The notes under the pieces are model-generated. The model did not search any database and was not told the origin of the DNA. It worked only from the letters and a program-made list of their open reading frames with translations. Shown one piece after another: positions 35,918 to 44,790 of a stretch of 64,000 bases of DNA. How positions within the stretch are numbered: position 1 is the first letter of the stretch; each line of letters opens with the position of its first letter. Origin of the DNA: Kaistella solincola (GTDB lineage Bacteria; Bacteroidota; Bacteroidia; Flavobacteriales; Weeksellaceae); the NCBI RefSeq assembly GCF_000812875.1, contig NZ_JSYK01000002.1, forward strand, positions 372,001 through 436,000. The letters are read 5' to 3'. The position numbers were made by a program, and so were the translations under genes.

Positions 35918-36802
35918 ATGGCACAAATTCTCGACGGACTGAAAGTTTCCAAAGAAATAAAAGAAGAAATCCGCATCGAAGTTGAAAAAATTGTTCAAAA
36001 CCACAGACGTCCGCCACATTTAGTCGCTATTTTGGTCGGCAAAAACGGCGCCAGCATGACGTATGTAAATAACAAGATTAAGGACTGTCACGAGGTGGGC
36101 TTCCGCTCTTCTTTGTTAGAATTTCCGAGCACCGTTTCTGAAGCCGAACTGTTAGAAAAAATCGATGAGCTGAATAAATCCAAAGAAGTGGACGGTTTTA
36201 TTGTTCAGCTGCCTTTGCCACCGCAAATCGATCAGGAAAAAATCATCATGGCAATTGATCCCAGAAAAGATGTGGATGGTTTTCACCCTGAAAATTTCGG
36301 AAAAATGGCGCTGGAAATGGATACTTTTTTACCGGCCACGCCGTTTGGAATTTTAACTTTATTGGAAAGATATCAAATTGATACGAAAGGAAAACATTGC
36401 GTAATTATCGGCAGAAGCCGAATTGTAGGAAAACCGATGAGCATTTTGATGGGAAGAAAAGATTTCCCGGGAAATTCTACGGTAACATTAACGCATTCTT
36501 ACACGCCGCACATTGAACAGTACACGCTTAAAGCGGATATTGTAATTACGGCGTTGGGCGACCCGAACTTCCTTAAAGCAAATATGATCAAGGACGGCGC
36601 CGTTATCGTAGACGTAGGAATTACGCGCGTAGAAGATGATTCCAAAAAAGGTTACCGACTTGTTGGCGATGTCGATTTTGAGAGCTGTAACGACAAAGCC
36701 AGCTGGATTACTCCAGTGCCGGGCGGTGTAGGCCCGATGACCAGAGCGATGTTGATGAAAAACACGCTGCTGGCTTACAAAACATCTGTTTATAATGACT
36801 AA
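35918..36802 (+). CDS. folD: Methylene-THF dehydrogenase/cyclohydrolase
   Basis: Bifunctional enzyme that oxidises 5,10-methylene-THF and hydrolyses methenyl-THF to 10-formyl-THF. 294 residues. The catalytic region MTYVNNKIKDCHEVGF contains the Tyr and Lys needed for both activities; VDGFHPENFGKM, GRSRIVGKPMSILM and TPVPGGVGPMTRAML are the standard signatures. The last 8 bases overlap queE. Confidence 0.96.
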   Translation: MAQILDGLKVSKEIKEEIRIEVEKIVQNHRRPPHLVAILVGKNGASMTYVNNKIKDCHEVGFRSSLLEFPSTVSEAELLEKIDELNKSKEVDGFIVQLPLPPQIDQEKIIMAIDPRKDVDGFHPENFGKMALEMDTFLPATPFGILTLLERYQIDTKGKHCVIIGRSRIVGKPMSILMGRKDFPGNSTVTLTHSYTPHIEQYTLKADIVITALGDPNFLKANMIKDGAVIVDVGITRVEDDSKKGYRLVGDVDFESCNDKASWITPVPGGVGPMTRAMLMKNTLLAYKTSVYND

Positions 36803-37427
36803 AGAAGAAGAAAATATTTTATTGAAAGAAGGTAAAATGCTCCCTGTAATGGAGCATTTTTACACCATTCAAGGCGAAGGTGCCCACACCGGAAAAGCCG
36901 CATATTTCATCCGCCTTGGCGGCTGCGACGTCGGTTGCCACTGGTGCGATGTGAAAGAAAGCTGGAACCCGGATTTGCACCCACTTTTAAATGCTGAAGA
37001 AATTGCCCAAACAGCGGCGAAAAATTGTAAAACCATCGTGTTGACCGGCGGTGAACCGTTGATGTGGAATCTGCAGTTTCTGACTGCAAGGCTAAAAGAG
37101 CTCGGCTGTACCATACACATTGAAACTTCAGGAGCTTATGAAATGAGCGGACATCTGGATTGGATTACCCTTTCGCCAAAGAAAACCGGCTTACCAAAAC
37201 CCGCTATTTACGAGAGAGCAAGCGAGCTGAAAATGATTATTTTCAACAATAACGATTTTAAATTTGCCGAAGAGCAAGCTGCAAAAGTTTCGGAAAACTG
37301 TGTGCTTTATCTGCAAAGTGAATGGAGCAAACGCAATGAAATGTACCCGAAAATCACCGACTATATTTTGGCAAACCCGAAATGGCAGGCTTCTGTACAG
37401 ACGCATAAATATTTGAATATTCCATAA
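36795..37427 (+). CDS. queE: 7-carboxy-7-deazaguanine synthase
   Basis: Radical SAM enzyme making the deazapurine core of queuosine. 210 residues with the cluster motif GGCDVGCHWCDVKESW (C-x3-C-x2-C), the QueE start EHFYTIQGEGAHTG and VLTGGEPLMWN. The other queuosine genes are not next to it. It is translationally coupled to folD by overlap. Confidence 0.93.
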   Translation: MTKEEENILLKEGKMLPVMEHFYTIQGEGAHTGKAAYFIRLGGCDVGCHWCDVKESWNPDLHPLLNAEEIAQTAAKNCKTIVLTGGEPLMWNLQFLTARLKELGCTIHIETSGAYEMSGHLDWITLSPKKTGLPKPAIYERASELKMIIFNNNDFKFAEEQAAKVSENCVLYLQSEWSKRNEMYPKITDYILANPKWQASVQTHKYLNIP

Positions 37428-37461
37428 ATTATAGTAGATTTACGAGTAGCTTTCCTTTGCA

Positions 37462-38832
37462 ATGCAGAAAATCCGGTACTCGAGATATTTCCGACTTGTT
37501 TTTATATTGCTCGATATCCTGGTGATTTCGGCGGTTTTTATTTATTTCTATTTAAAGAACGACCAGGAACTTTTCGCTGATGTAACCACGGAACAAAATA
37601 TCCTGTCCATTACGGTGCTTATTTTTTTCTGGATCTTACTCAGCGGGCGCACAAAACTGTATTCCGTACCGCGAACCATAACGTACACGCTTTATTTAGA
37701 AAGACTCATAACGCATATATTACTCTTCATTTTCGGCGTGGTTTTGCTGGCAAAAGTTAGCAACAACGATTTTCTGAAACAGGACCGCGCCTGGATGGGA
37801 CTGAGTTTATTTTTCATTTTATTCTTCCTTAAATCAGCCATTTTTTTCGCTTTAAAATACATCCGGACTTTAGGTTGGAATTACCGGAACATTATGTTTC
37901 TAGTGGATGACACCTCGGCTAAAATGCTGAAAACCATTTTAAATGAGAGAAAAGATTACGGTTTTAAAAACTGGGAATATCCGCAAAGCGAAAATATAAA
38001 TCTGCAAAATCTGGTCAATTTCTGGCGAAGAAACGGGATTCACACCATGTATCTTTCCGCGGAATCCGCGGAATTATACCGCGATAAGGAAGATGAAATT
38101 TATGAACTTGCGGAAAAATATCAGGTCCGTATCAGCTTAATTCCGAGTGTCATCAATAATTTTTTTGAGTTTGACCTCAGCTATATCGAAACGCAGCCAG
38201 TTTTCGTACGGGTAAAATTCCCACTTGATAATCTGGTGAACAGTCTGATAAAAAGAACATTCGACCTGCTTTTTTCGGCGCTTGTTTTGATATTTATCTG
38301 CAGCTGGCTTTTTCCTATCATTGCTGTTATGATAAAAATGGGCGATAAAGGCCCGATTTTTTTTGTTCAGAAAAGATACGGTTTTCATGACCGCATTTTT
38401 AACTGTATAAAGTTCCGCTCGATGCGCGTGAACGGCGAATGTACCACGAAAACCACCGCGCCGGATGATGACAGAATTACCAAAATCGGCAGATTTTTGC
38501 GCAGAACAAGCTTGGACGAAATGCCGCAGTTTTTCAATGTTTTAAAAGGTGAAATGTCTGTCGTAGGACCGCGGCCACACATGCTTTTAATCGATGATTT
38601 TTACAAACCGAAAATCGGTCGCTATTCCGTTCGAAGTTTGGTAAAACCCGGAATTTCGGGTCTGGCACAGGTGAACGGTTTACGCGGCGACAATGGCTAT
38701 ATGGAAATTGCCATGAAAAAACGGATTTTGGCAGATAATTTCTACGTGAAAAAATGGACGATGAGTCTTGACATTGTAATCATCATCAAAACCATTATTT
38801 TGCTGATTGCCGGCGACAAGAACGCCCGCTAG
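37462..38832 (+). CDS. Undecaprenyl-phosphate sugar phosphotransferase (WcaJ-like)
   Basis: Membrane enzyme of 456 residues that starts a lipid-linked glycan by moving a hexose-1-phosphate to undecaprenyl phosphate. Four or five N-terminal helices, a cytoplasmic middle domain, another hydrophobic hairpin near 265-290, then the sugar-transferase core with FVQKRYGFHDRIFNCIKFRS, RRTSLDEMPQFFNVLKG and SVVGPRPHM. It may feed the glycan pathway whose flippase and GT4 are at 21-25 kb, though the genes are not linked. Confidence 0.9.
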   Translation: MQKIRYSRYFRLVFILLDILVISAVFIYFYLKNDQELFADVTTEQNILSITVLIFFWILLSGRTKLYSVPRTITYTLYLERLITHILLFIFGVVLLAKVSNNDFLKQDRAWMGLSLFFILFFLKSAIFFALKYIRTLGWNYRNIMFLVDDTSAKMLKTILNERKDYGFKNWEYPQSENINLQNLVNFWRRNGIHTMYLSAESAELYRDKEDEIYELAEKYQVRISLIPSVINNFFEFDLSYIETQPVFVRVKFPLDNLVNSLIKRTFDLLFSALVLIFICSWLFPIIAVMIKMGDKGPIFFVQKRYGFHDRIFNCIKFRSMRVNGECTTKTTAPDDDRITKIGRFLRRTSLDEMPQFFNVLKGEMSVVGPRPHMLLIDDFYKPKIGRYSVRSLVKPGISGLAQVNGLRGDNGYMEIAMKKRILADNFYVKKWTMSLDIVIIIKTIILLIAGDKNAR

Positions 38833-38874
38833 AGTTGATGAAATAAAAAAAATAAAAAACACTAATTTAGCCAA

Positions 38875-39627
38875 ATGTTAAAAAATCTGTTCAGCCAAGT
38901 TGGCGCGTACTTTATACTTTTAGGGAAAACCCTGAAAAGACCTCAAAAGTCTTCGGTATTTTTTAAACTTTTGATGCGTGAGATTTACGATTTGGGCGTA
39001 AATTCTTTTGGTTTAACGTTGTTTACTTCCACGTTTGTTGGCGCAGTTGTCGCGATTCAGATGTATAATAACTTTTCCGCCTCCACATTTCCGATTCCGA
39101 ATTCATTCATTGGATACGCGACGAAAGTCGTTCTTATTTTGGAATTTGCGCCGACGATTATTTCGGTAATTCTTGCCGGAAAAGTGGGTTCTTATATCGC
39201 TTCAAGTATCGGCACCATGCGTGTTACGGAGCAAATTGACGCTTTAGATATTATGGGCGTTAATTCACCCAATTTTTTGATTTTACCTAAAATTTTAGCC
39301 AGCGTAATTTTCAATCCGTTACTTATTGCCATCAGTATTGTTTTCGGAATTTGGGGCGGTTATCTTGCAGGACTTGCAACCGGAAGTTGGAGCAAAGCCG
39401 ATTATATCACAGGAATCCAAATGTATATGCCACAACATTTTATTTGGTACGCGTTTTTCAAGACTGCAGTTTTTGCCTTTTTAATTGCGACAATTCCGGC
39501 ATATTTTGGCTATAATGTGAAAGGCGGCTCACTGGAAGTTGGCCGTGCAAGTACGCAAGCCGTAGTATGGACGATTGTAGCGATCATCGTCATGAATTTA
39601 ATTTTAACACAAATGTTCCTCAGCTAA
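38875..39627 (+). CDS. mlaE: Lipid ABC transporter permease MlaE
   Basis: A 250-residue permease with about five to six helices and the MlaE family stretch LEFAPTIISVILAGKVGSYI followed by GTMRVTEQIDALDIMGVNS. It works with MlaF and the MCE protein MlaD to move phospholipids between the membranes. Its TAA overlaps the ATG of mlaF by one base. Confidence 0.93.
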   Translation: MLKNLFSQVGAYFILLGKTLKRPQKSSVFFKLLMREIYDLGVNSFGLTLFTSTFVGAVVAIQMYNNFSASTFPIPNSFIGYATKVVLILEFAPTIISVILAGKVGSYIASSIGTMRVTEQIDALDIMGVNSPNFLILPKILASVIFNPLLIAISIVFGIWGGYLAGLATGSWSKADYITGIQMYMPQHFIWYAFFKTAVFAFLIATIPAYFGYNVKGGSLEVGRASTQAVVWTIVAIIVMNLILTQMFLS

Positions 39628-40445
39628 TGATTGAAGTAAAAGACCTAAAAAAGCAGTTTGATGAGGTAGAAGTTTTAAAAGGTGTTACTACAACTTTCGA
39701 AACGGGGAAAGTAAACCTCATCATCGGGCAGAGTGGTTCCGGTAAGACCGTTTTCCTGAAGAGTTTGCTGAATGTTTATCAACCGACGTCGGGCGAAATT
39801 TTGTTTGACGGGCGTAACATCAATAAAATGTCGCGCGATGAAAAACAGTTGTTGCGTGCAGAAATTGGTACGGTTTTTCAGGGAAGTGCGCTTTTCGATT
39901 CCATGACGGTGGAAGAAAATATCACTTTTCCGCTGGATATGTTTACGAACCTTTCATTCCGTGAAAAAAAACGCCGCGCTTTCGAGGTAATTGGCCGCGT
40001 GCATCTGGAAAAAGCAAACCGTAAATTCCCGTCGGAAATTTCAGGTGGAATGCAGAAACGTGTCGCAATTGCGCGCGCTATTGTGAACAATCCGAAATAT
40101 CTGTTCTGTGATGAGCCAAACTCCGGTCTGGATCCTTACACATCAAATATTATCGATGATTTGCTGCTGGAGATTACTAAAGAATATAAAACCACCACGA
40201 TTATCAATTCCCATGATATGAATTCGGTGATGACGATTGGCGAGAAAATTGTATATCTGCGAAATGGTCTTAAGGAATGGGAAGGAGACAAAGATATCCT
40301 TATCAATGCAGGCAATAAAAATCTGATTGATTTCGTTTACTCTTCAGAATTATTCAAAGAGTTGCGGGACTATTTCCTGGAAACCAACAAAACCTCTATT
40401 GAAAACGTTATAACAAAACCTCAAACAAATGAAAAAAATTCTTAG
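39627..40445 (+). CDS. mlaF: Lipid ABC transporter ATPase MlaF
   Basis: ABC ATPase of 272 residues. Walker A G34-QSGSGK40-T, signature EISGGMQKRVAIARAI, Walker B YLFCDEPNSGLDP and the H-loop NSHDMNSV are intact. The ATG at 39627 is chosen over an upstream frame extension because MIEVKDLKKQF is the usual start and it couples to mlaE. The last 17 bases overlap the next gene. Confidence 0.93.
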   Translation: MIEVKDLKKQFDEVEVLKGVTTTFETGKVNLIIGQSGSGKTVFLKSLLNVYQPTSGEILFDGRNINKMSRDEKQLLRAEIGTVFQGSALFDSMTVEENITFPLDMFTNLSFREKKRRAFEVIGRVHLEKANRKFPSEISGGMQKRVAIARAIVNNPKYLFCDEPNSGLDPYTSNIIDDLLLEITKEYKTTTIINSHDMNSVMTIGEKIVYLRNGLKEWEGDKDILINAGNKNLIDFVYSSELFKELRDYFLETNKTSIENVITKPQTNEKNS

Positions 40446-41046
40446 TACTGTTCTTGTAGGCGCCAGCCTTCTGAGCACTGCACAGGTAACATTCGCGGGA
40501 AAAGCAAACTTGCTTTTTAAAACGGACTCGCCAAGCTGGAAAAATATAAAAAGCAGCGCGGTATCTGCATACGACCAATCTGGTAAAAACAATGTGGGCT
40601 TCAATGTAGGACTTTCTGCAAAAATTGATTTGCCAGCATCGCTTTTTGTGATGCCGGAAATTTATTACACCACTTTTAAAAATGAATTCACTGTCCCGGA
40701 AACTTCAACCACCATTGAAGCAAAAAGTAACCGCGTGGATGTGCCGGTGCTTTTAGGTTACCGACTTTTAGGTGATAATTTAGGCGTATTTATTGGGCCG
40801 GTTGCTTCATACAATCTTTCTTCAGACAACCAGTATAAAGATTTTAAAGAAAATGCACTAAAAGATTTCACTTTGGGTTACCAGTTCGGTGCACAGGTTC
40901 AAATTCAGAAATTGATATTGAACGCGAGATATGAAGGCGCTTTTACTGAAGATCAAAGAGAATTCATCAACAGCACGAATAACGAAGTAATTCGTTATGA
41001 CAGTCGCCCGAGCTTATTTATGGTCGGAATTGGTTACCAATTATAA
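40429..41046 (+). CDS. Outer-membrane beta-barrel protein (porin family)
   Basis: A 205-residue protein with an N-terminal signal peptide (MKKILSTVLVGASLLSTAQV) and an OmpA/PorT-like eight-strand barrel: VGFNVGLSAKIDL, FVMPEIYYTTF, VDVPVLLGYRLLGDN, LGVFIGPVASYNL, TLGYQFGAQVQI, ending FMVGIGYQL with polar end-loop. It starts inside the end of mlaF, so it is made with the lipid transporter; whether it takes part in lipid transport is open. Confidence 0.85.
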   Translation: MKKILSTVLVGASLLSTAQVTFAGKANLLFKTDSPSWKNIKSSAVSAYDQSGKNNVGFNVGLSAKIDLPASLFVMPEIYYTTFKNEFTVPETSTTIEAKSNRVDVPVLLGYRLLGDNLGVFIGPVASYNLSSDNQYKDFKENALKDFTLGYQFGAQVQIQKLILNARYEGAFTEDQREFINSTNNEVIRYDSRPSLFMVGIGYQL

Positions 41047-41068
41047 AAATACCTGCTTTTATGCGGGA

Positions 41069-41103
41069 AAAAATCCTCTGAATTAATAATTCGGAGGATT
41101 TTT
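41069..41103. terminator. 16-bp stem terminator overlapping two gene ends
   Basis: AAAAATCCTCTGAATT pairs with AATTCGGAGGATTTTT (one T-G pair) around a 3-base loop. It ends the beta-barrel transcript, and its right arm includes the stop codon of the convergent gene at 41083. Confidence 0.85.
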
Positions 41104-41406
41104 GTTATCATCAGTAACATAAGTTACATTTTGTTTTTTTGCCTGTTCAGCGGCTAATTTTTCCAGTTCTTCTTTTTCTTTCCGAAGCTGTTTCAGTTCG
41201 CGGCGCTTTTCTTCAGCTCGCAGCGCAGCGCCTTTGCTGGCGTAACCAACAATTCCACCGATAATTAAACCAATACCAATTCCGGCAAGAATTCCCATTA
41301 AACTCATCGGTTCGAAAAGTTTTACCGCGGAAAAATCGGGCAACATGTAGTAAAGCAAAAATGCCAAACCTAAAAGCAACAAACCGATAAAAGATAAATT
41401 TTTCAT
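41083..41406 (-). CDS. Small membrane protein with coiled-coil tail, unknown
   Basis: No family recognised. 107 residues: two hydrophobic segments (about 4-20 and 33-57, the second Gly-rich: GILAGIGIGLIIGGIVGY), then a strongly charged helix of Glu/Lys/Arg/Leu (about 62-92) likely to form a coiled coil, and a polar end. It may be a structural membrane protein. Confidence 0.72.
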   Translation of the reverse strand: MKNLSFIGLLLLGLAFLLYYMLPDFSAVKLFEPMSLMGILAGIGIGLIIGGIVGYASKGAALRAEEKRRELKQLRKEKEELEKLAAEQAKKQNVTYVTDDNKNPPNY

Positions 41407-41480
41407 AGCTGGATTTTAAAAGACCTTCCCAAATTTAGTAAAATTATGGGAAGGTCGGTTTATAAATGAATCTGTGATTT

Positions 41481-42290
41481 TTAAATTTTTCCGCCTGCAG
41501 CTTTATAATATTGTAAAGCTTTCGGCATGTGTTTCTCTAAATCTGCTCTTCGTGTATCCGGATTCGGGTGAGTTGAAAGGAATTCCGGTGGTCTGCTGCC
41601 GCTGGAAGCGCTTTCCATACGCTGCCAGAAAGGCTGAGCTTCGCGTGGATCATATCCCGCCATCGCCATCAGGTAAAGCCCCATTTCATCAGCTTCTAGC
41701 TCTTGGCTTCGTCCGTATTTCAAAAGGGCAACCTGCGCACCGATCGGATAAGCCTGTTGGAAAATTGCCGCCAGTTGTCCGTTAGAAATTGTACTTCCTA
41801 AAATTGCTCCACCATATTGAGCAACCATTGCCTGCGAAATTCTTTCGTTACCGTGACCTGCCAGGGCGTGAGAAATTTCATGACCTAATACCACCGCTAA
41901 ACCTGTGTCAGTTTTGGTAATCGGGAAAATCCCGGTATAAACGGCAACTTTTCCGCCTGGCATTGCCCAGGCATTAATTGCTTTATCATCGATGAGGTTA
42001 AATTCCCACTGATAATTCGCGATATCTGCTTCACGACCGATACCACGGTAATAATTAGTCGCTGCATTTTTAATTCTTAATCCTACATTAGTTACGCTTT
42101 TCGCCTGACTTGTGCCCGAAACAACTTTAGCTTTAGAAAGCGTTTCGCGATATTGTTGTAAAGCCATCGCCTGGATTTCCTGATCGTTGGCTAACTGAAG
42201 AGTTTTTCTGCCGGTAATCGGGTTCGTAGTACACGCAAACATCATCACAGAGACAATGCTGAGCCCGACGAATTTATTTAATTTTTTCAT
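41481..42290 (-). CDS. M48 family metalloprotease lipoprotein
   Basis: A 269-residue zinc protease of the M48/LoiP-BepA type. Signal peptide with lipobox VMMFAC, then TNPITGRKTLQL, zinc motif VLGHEISHALAGHGNER (HExxH) and the third ligand Glu in QELEADEMGLYLMAMAGYD; the end RPPEFLSTHPNPDTRR is typical. It probably acts at the outer membrane in protein quality control. ATG 42290 is chosen; the longer frame adds 11 residues before the signal peptide. Confidence 0.93.
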   Translation of the reverse strand: MKKLNKFVGLSIVSVMMFACTTNPITGRKTLQLANDQEIQAMALQQYRETLSKAKVVSGTSQAKSVTNVGLRIKNAATNYYRGIGREADIANYQWEFNLIDDKAINAWAMPGGKVAVYTGIFPITKTDTGLAVVLGHEISHALAGHGNERISQAMVAQYGGAILGSTISNGQLAAIFQQAYPIGAQVALLKYGRSQELEADEMGLYLMAMAGYDPREAQPFWQRMESASSGSRPPEFLSTHPNPDTRRADLEKHMPKALQYYKAAGGKI

Positions 42291-42453
42291 AGTGGTAATT
42301 GTTGATTTGTTTCCTTTAAACAATTTTTATTCCAAATGAAAATTAATAGAATTATTGCATAATTTTTGCTACCTGCTAATTTAAACGGCAAATATTAATA
42401 AATGTCGTAAAATATTGGAAAAACCAATACCTTTAAAACAAAAATATTCTCCT

Positions 42454-42987
42454 ATGAAAAATTTAATTACAATCCTCAGCTCTCTATTTATATTTATTTT
42501 TTTGGGTTCGTGCGGTACACAAAGTACCATTCCTTCGGAAAAAGTGCTGAGTTTGGTGGAAAGCGGCGAGTTTACCTTTATGGCAGAACACGCAAATCCC
42601 ACAAATTATGATGTAATCAACATCATGAATTCCTTCCCGACCGGCGGTTCTTCGCAAATGTTATCTTTGGACGCTGGCTACACCATCGAACTGAAAAAAA
42701 ATGAATTGGATGTCGTGATGCCTTACTTCGGCAGAATGTACACCTCATCAATGAAAAGCGATAATTCCTTTAGATTTACTTCAAAAGAATTTACGGTAAA
42801 CCGTGCAGAGGGCTCCAAAGGCAGTTCTGTCTTTGTCATCATGCCGACCGACCAGCAAATCGTTACCAAAATAGTGATGGAAGTTTTCAAAAACGGAAAA
42901 ACTTACGTTGCAATCCAGTCAACCGACCGACAACCGATTACCTACGATGGTTACATTACGGCGAATACGACTACAGCTGCTGATTAA
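42454..42987 (+). CDS. DUF4251 lipoprotein
   Basis: A 177-residue lipoprotein with signal MKNLITILSSLFIFIFLGSC and the DUF4251 pattern: FTFMAEHANPTNYDVINIMN, LDVVMPYFGRMYTS, FRFTSKEFTV. Such proteins are common in Bacteroidota and have no known function. The 3' end overlaps the 3' end of meaB by 4 bases on the other strand. ATG 42454 puts the signal peptide at the N terminus. Confidence 0.82.
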   Translation: MKNLITILSSLFIFIFLGSCGTQSTIPSEKVLSLVESGEFTFMAEHANPTNYDVINIMNSFPTGGSSQMLSLDAGYTIELKKNELDVVMPYFGRMYTSSMKSDNSFRFTSKEFTVNRAEGSKGSSVFVIMPTDQQIVTKIVMEVFKNGKTYVAIQSTDRQPITYDGYITANTTTAAD

Positions 42988-43967
42988 TTCTTCAGCAGTT
43001 CCTCAACAAATAATTTTGCTTCTGAACTCGGATTTACTTCCAGTTCGGAAGCCTTTTTTTTATGCGAATCATACAGCATTTCGCCGTCGTTGCCGGATTT
43101 TGTTTTCTGAAGAATAAATTCTTTCACCCAGTAATCAAAACGTTTTTCCGCCTGTTTTTTTCGGGTTGCTAAAAATGAAAAATTTGCGATTTTAAGGGCA
43201 ATAAATTCCTGAATCTTTTCATAGACCGCTTCCAAGCCTTTGTTTTCCAGCGCGGAACCAAGCAAAACGGGAACTTTCCAGTTTTTCTCTTTTTCGGGCA
43301 TGAAATGTAAAGCGCGCAGCAGTTCTATTTTGGTGTTTTTAGCAATCTGACGGTTTTGGTCTTCAACTTTATTAATGAAAATCAAATCCACCATTTCCAT
43401 GACACCGCGTTTAATTCCCTGCAGTTCATCGCCGCCGCCCACAATTTTCAGAAAGACAAAAACATCGGTAATGTCCGAAACCAAAACTTCGCTTTGCCCC
43501 ACGCCCACGGTTTCAATCAAAATATAATCGTAGCCGGCAGCTTCACATAAAAGCATACTTTCAAAAGTCGCGTTGGCGATTCCGCCTAAATATCCGGAAG
43601 TTGGACTCGGACGGATAAAAGCGTTTTTTTCGCGCGCCAATTCTTCCATCCGTGTTTTATCACCGAGAATTGAACCTTTGTTCAGCGAAGAACTCGGATC
43701 GATGGCGAGCACGGCAACTTTTTTACCTGCTTTAATGGCAATTTTTCCGAAATTTTCAATAAAGGTAGATTTTCCGGCGCCGGGAACGCCCGTAATTCCA
43801 ATACGGATGGAATTTCCGGTGAACGGCATTATTGCAGTCAAAATTTCTTCTGCCTGATCCCGATGTTCCGGCTTTTTACTTTCAACCAAAGTGAGGGCTT
43901 TGGCGAGCAATCTTTTGTCGCCAGCGCGCAAACCGTCGATTAATTGGGAGGTGGCGTACGTTTTCAT
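42984..43967 (-). CDS. meaB: Methylmalonyl-CoA mutase-associated GTPase
   Basis: A 327-residue G3E-type GTPase that guards methylmalonyl-CoA mutase and helps load its cobalamin. Walker A GVPGAGKSTFIE, AIDPSSSLNKGSILGDKTRM, IETVGVGQSEV (switch) and INKVEDQNR (base recognition) are all present. No mutase gene is in the window. A -7 box 7-14 bases upstream of ATG 43967 suggests a nearly leaderless message. Confidence 0.93.
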   Translation of the reverse strand: MKTYATSQLIDGLRAGDKRLLAKALTLVESKKPEHRDQAEEILTAIMPFTGNSIRIGITGVPGAGKSTFIENFGKIAIKAGKKVAVLAIDPSSSLNKGSILGDKTRMEELAREKNAFIRPSPTSGYLGGIANATFESMLLCEAAGYDYILIETVGVGQSEVLVSDITDVFVFLKIVGGGDELQGIKRGVMEMVDLIFINKVEDQNRQIAKNTKIELLRALHFMPEKEKNWKVPVLLGSALENKGLEAVYEKIQEFIALKIANFSFLATRKKQAEKRFDYWVKEFILQKTKSGNDGEMLYDSHKKKASELEVNPSSEAKLFVEELLKN

Positions 43968-43973
43968 CTACTT

Positions 43974-43981
43974 CAAAAATA
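43974..43981 (-). promoter_or_regulatory. Predicted -7 element of meaB promoter
   Basis: TATTTTTG on the minus strand, very close to the start codon at 43967. Confidence 0.4.
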
Positions 43982-44077
43982 CAAATTCTTTTCAGAAGAA
44001 ATCCTGCGGTTTCGGTTTTCTAAATATTTTAAATATTTGTTTAGTACTTCAAAAATTTAATTTAAAATGAAAATCGC

Positions 44078-44085
44078 TATTTTTG
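44078..44085 (+). promoter_or_regulatory. Predicted -7 element of cytochrome c gene
   Basis: TATTTTTG matches TAnnTTTG; predicted start near 44089 and a leader of about 23 bases. Confidence 0.45.
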
Positions 44086-44111
44086 AAAGACTGATAACAT
44101 AAAATTAAAAA

Positions 44112-44432
44112 ATGACTGAAATTAAAAATTTGAAAAAAAACACCCTTAAACCGGCAATTTTTTTAGCTTTTGCTTTTGCTGTAACCGCAACTACCATTTC
44201 GTGTACGCCGAAAGTTCAGGCTGAAGCGGACCAAAAATTTTCCACTGAATATTTAGCGCAGGGACAAACGATTTTCCATAATTCCTGTGCAAAATGCCAC
44301 GATTTACCAGATCCTTCGGAACATTCTGACGAAGCCTGGACCGGAATTTTAGCTGAAATGGCACCTAAAGCAAAACTCAATGTAACTCAGCACGAAATGG
44401 TGTACAATTATATTATTTCCGTAAAAAATTAA
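44112..44432 (+). CDS. Small monohaem cytochrome c
   Basis: A 106-residue exported protein with one membrane or signal segment (AIFLAFAFAVTATTISC, possible lipobox) and one haem site C-A-K-C-H in FHNSCAKCHDLPDP. MAPKAKLN could hold the axial methionine. It is a small electron carrier of the periplasm. It begins a run of four closely spaced plus-strand genes with gaps of 5-13 bases. Confidence 0.85.
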   Translation: MTEIKNLKKNTLKPAIFLAFAFAVTATTISCTPKVQAEADQKFSTEYLAQGQTIFHNSCAKCHDLPDPSEHSDEAWTGILAEMAPKAKLNVTQHEMVYNYIISVKN

Positions 44433-44437
44433 AATAA

Positions 44438-44779
44438 ATGACCAAACCTGAAATCACTTGGGCAGATTTTGAAAAATTGGACATCCGAACGGGCACCATT
44501 ACAGCGGTCGAGGATTTTCCGTTAGCAAAAAATCCTGCCTATCAGCTTGAAATTGATTTCGGTGAACTCGGAACCAAAAAATCTTCTGCGCAAATTACCG
44601 AGCTGTACACCAAAGAAAATTTGGTGGGAACGCAAATTTTAGCAGTTGTAAATTTCCCAAAAAAGCAAATCGCCAATTTTATGAGCGAATGCTTGGTGCT
44701 CGGGATTTACGGTAAAAACAAAGAAGTTATTTTGGTTTCACCAGCACAAAAAGTTCAAAACGGTTTGTGCCTCGGATAA
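44438..44779 (+). CDS. tRNA-binding domain protein, CsaA-like
   Basis: A 113-residue OB-fold protein of the CsaA/Trbp111 type: WADFEKLDIRTGTI, VEDFPLAKNPAYQLEIDFG, LVGTQILAVVNFPKKQIANF and ECLVLG. CsaA binds tRNA or acts as an export-related chaperone. Length normal. It lies 5 bases after the cytochrome gene. Confidence 0.92.
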   Translation: MTKPEITWADFEKLDIRTGTITAVEDFPLAKNPAYQLEIDFGELGTKKSSAQITELYTKENLVGTQILAVVNFPKKQIANFMSECLVLGIYGKNKEVILVSPAQKVQNGLCLG

Positions 44780-44790
44780 AATTTTAAAAA

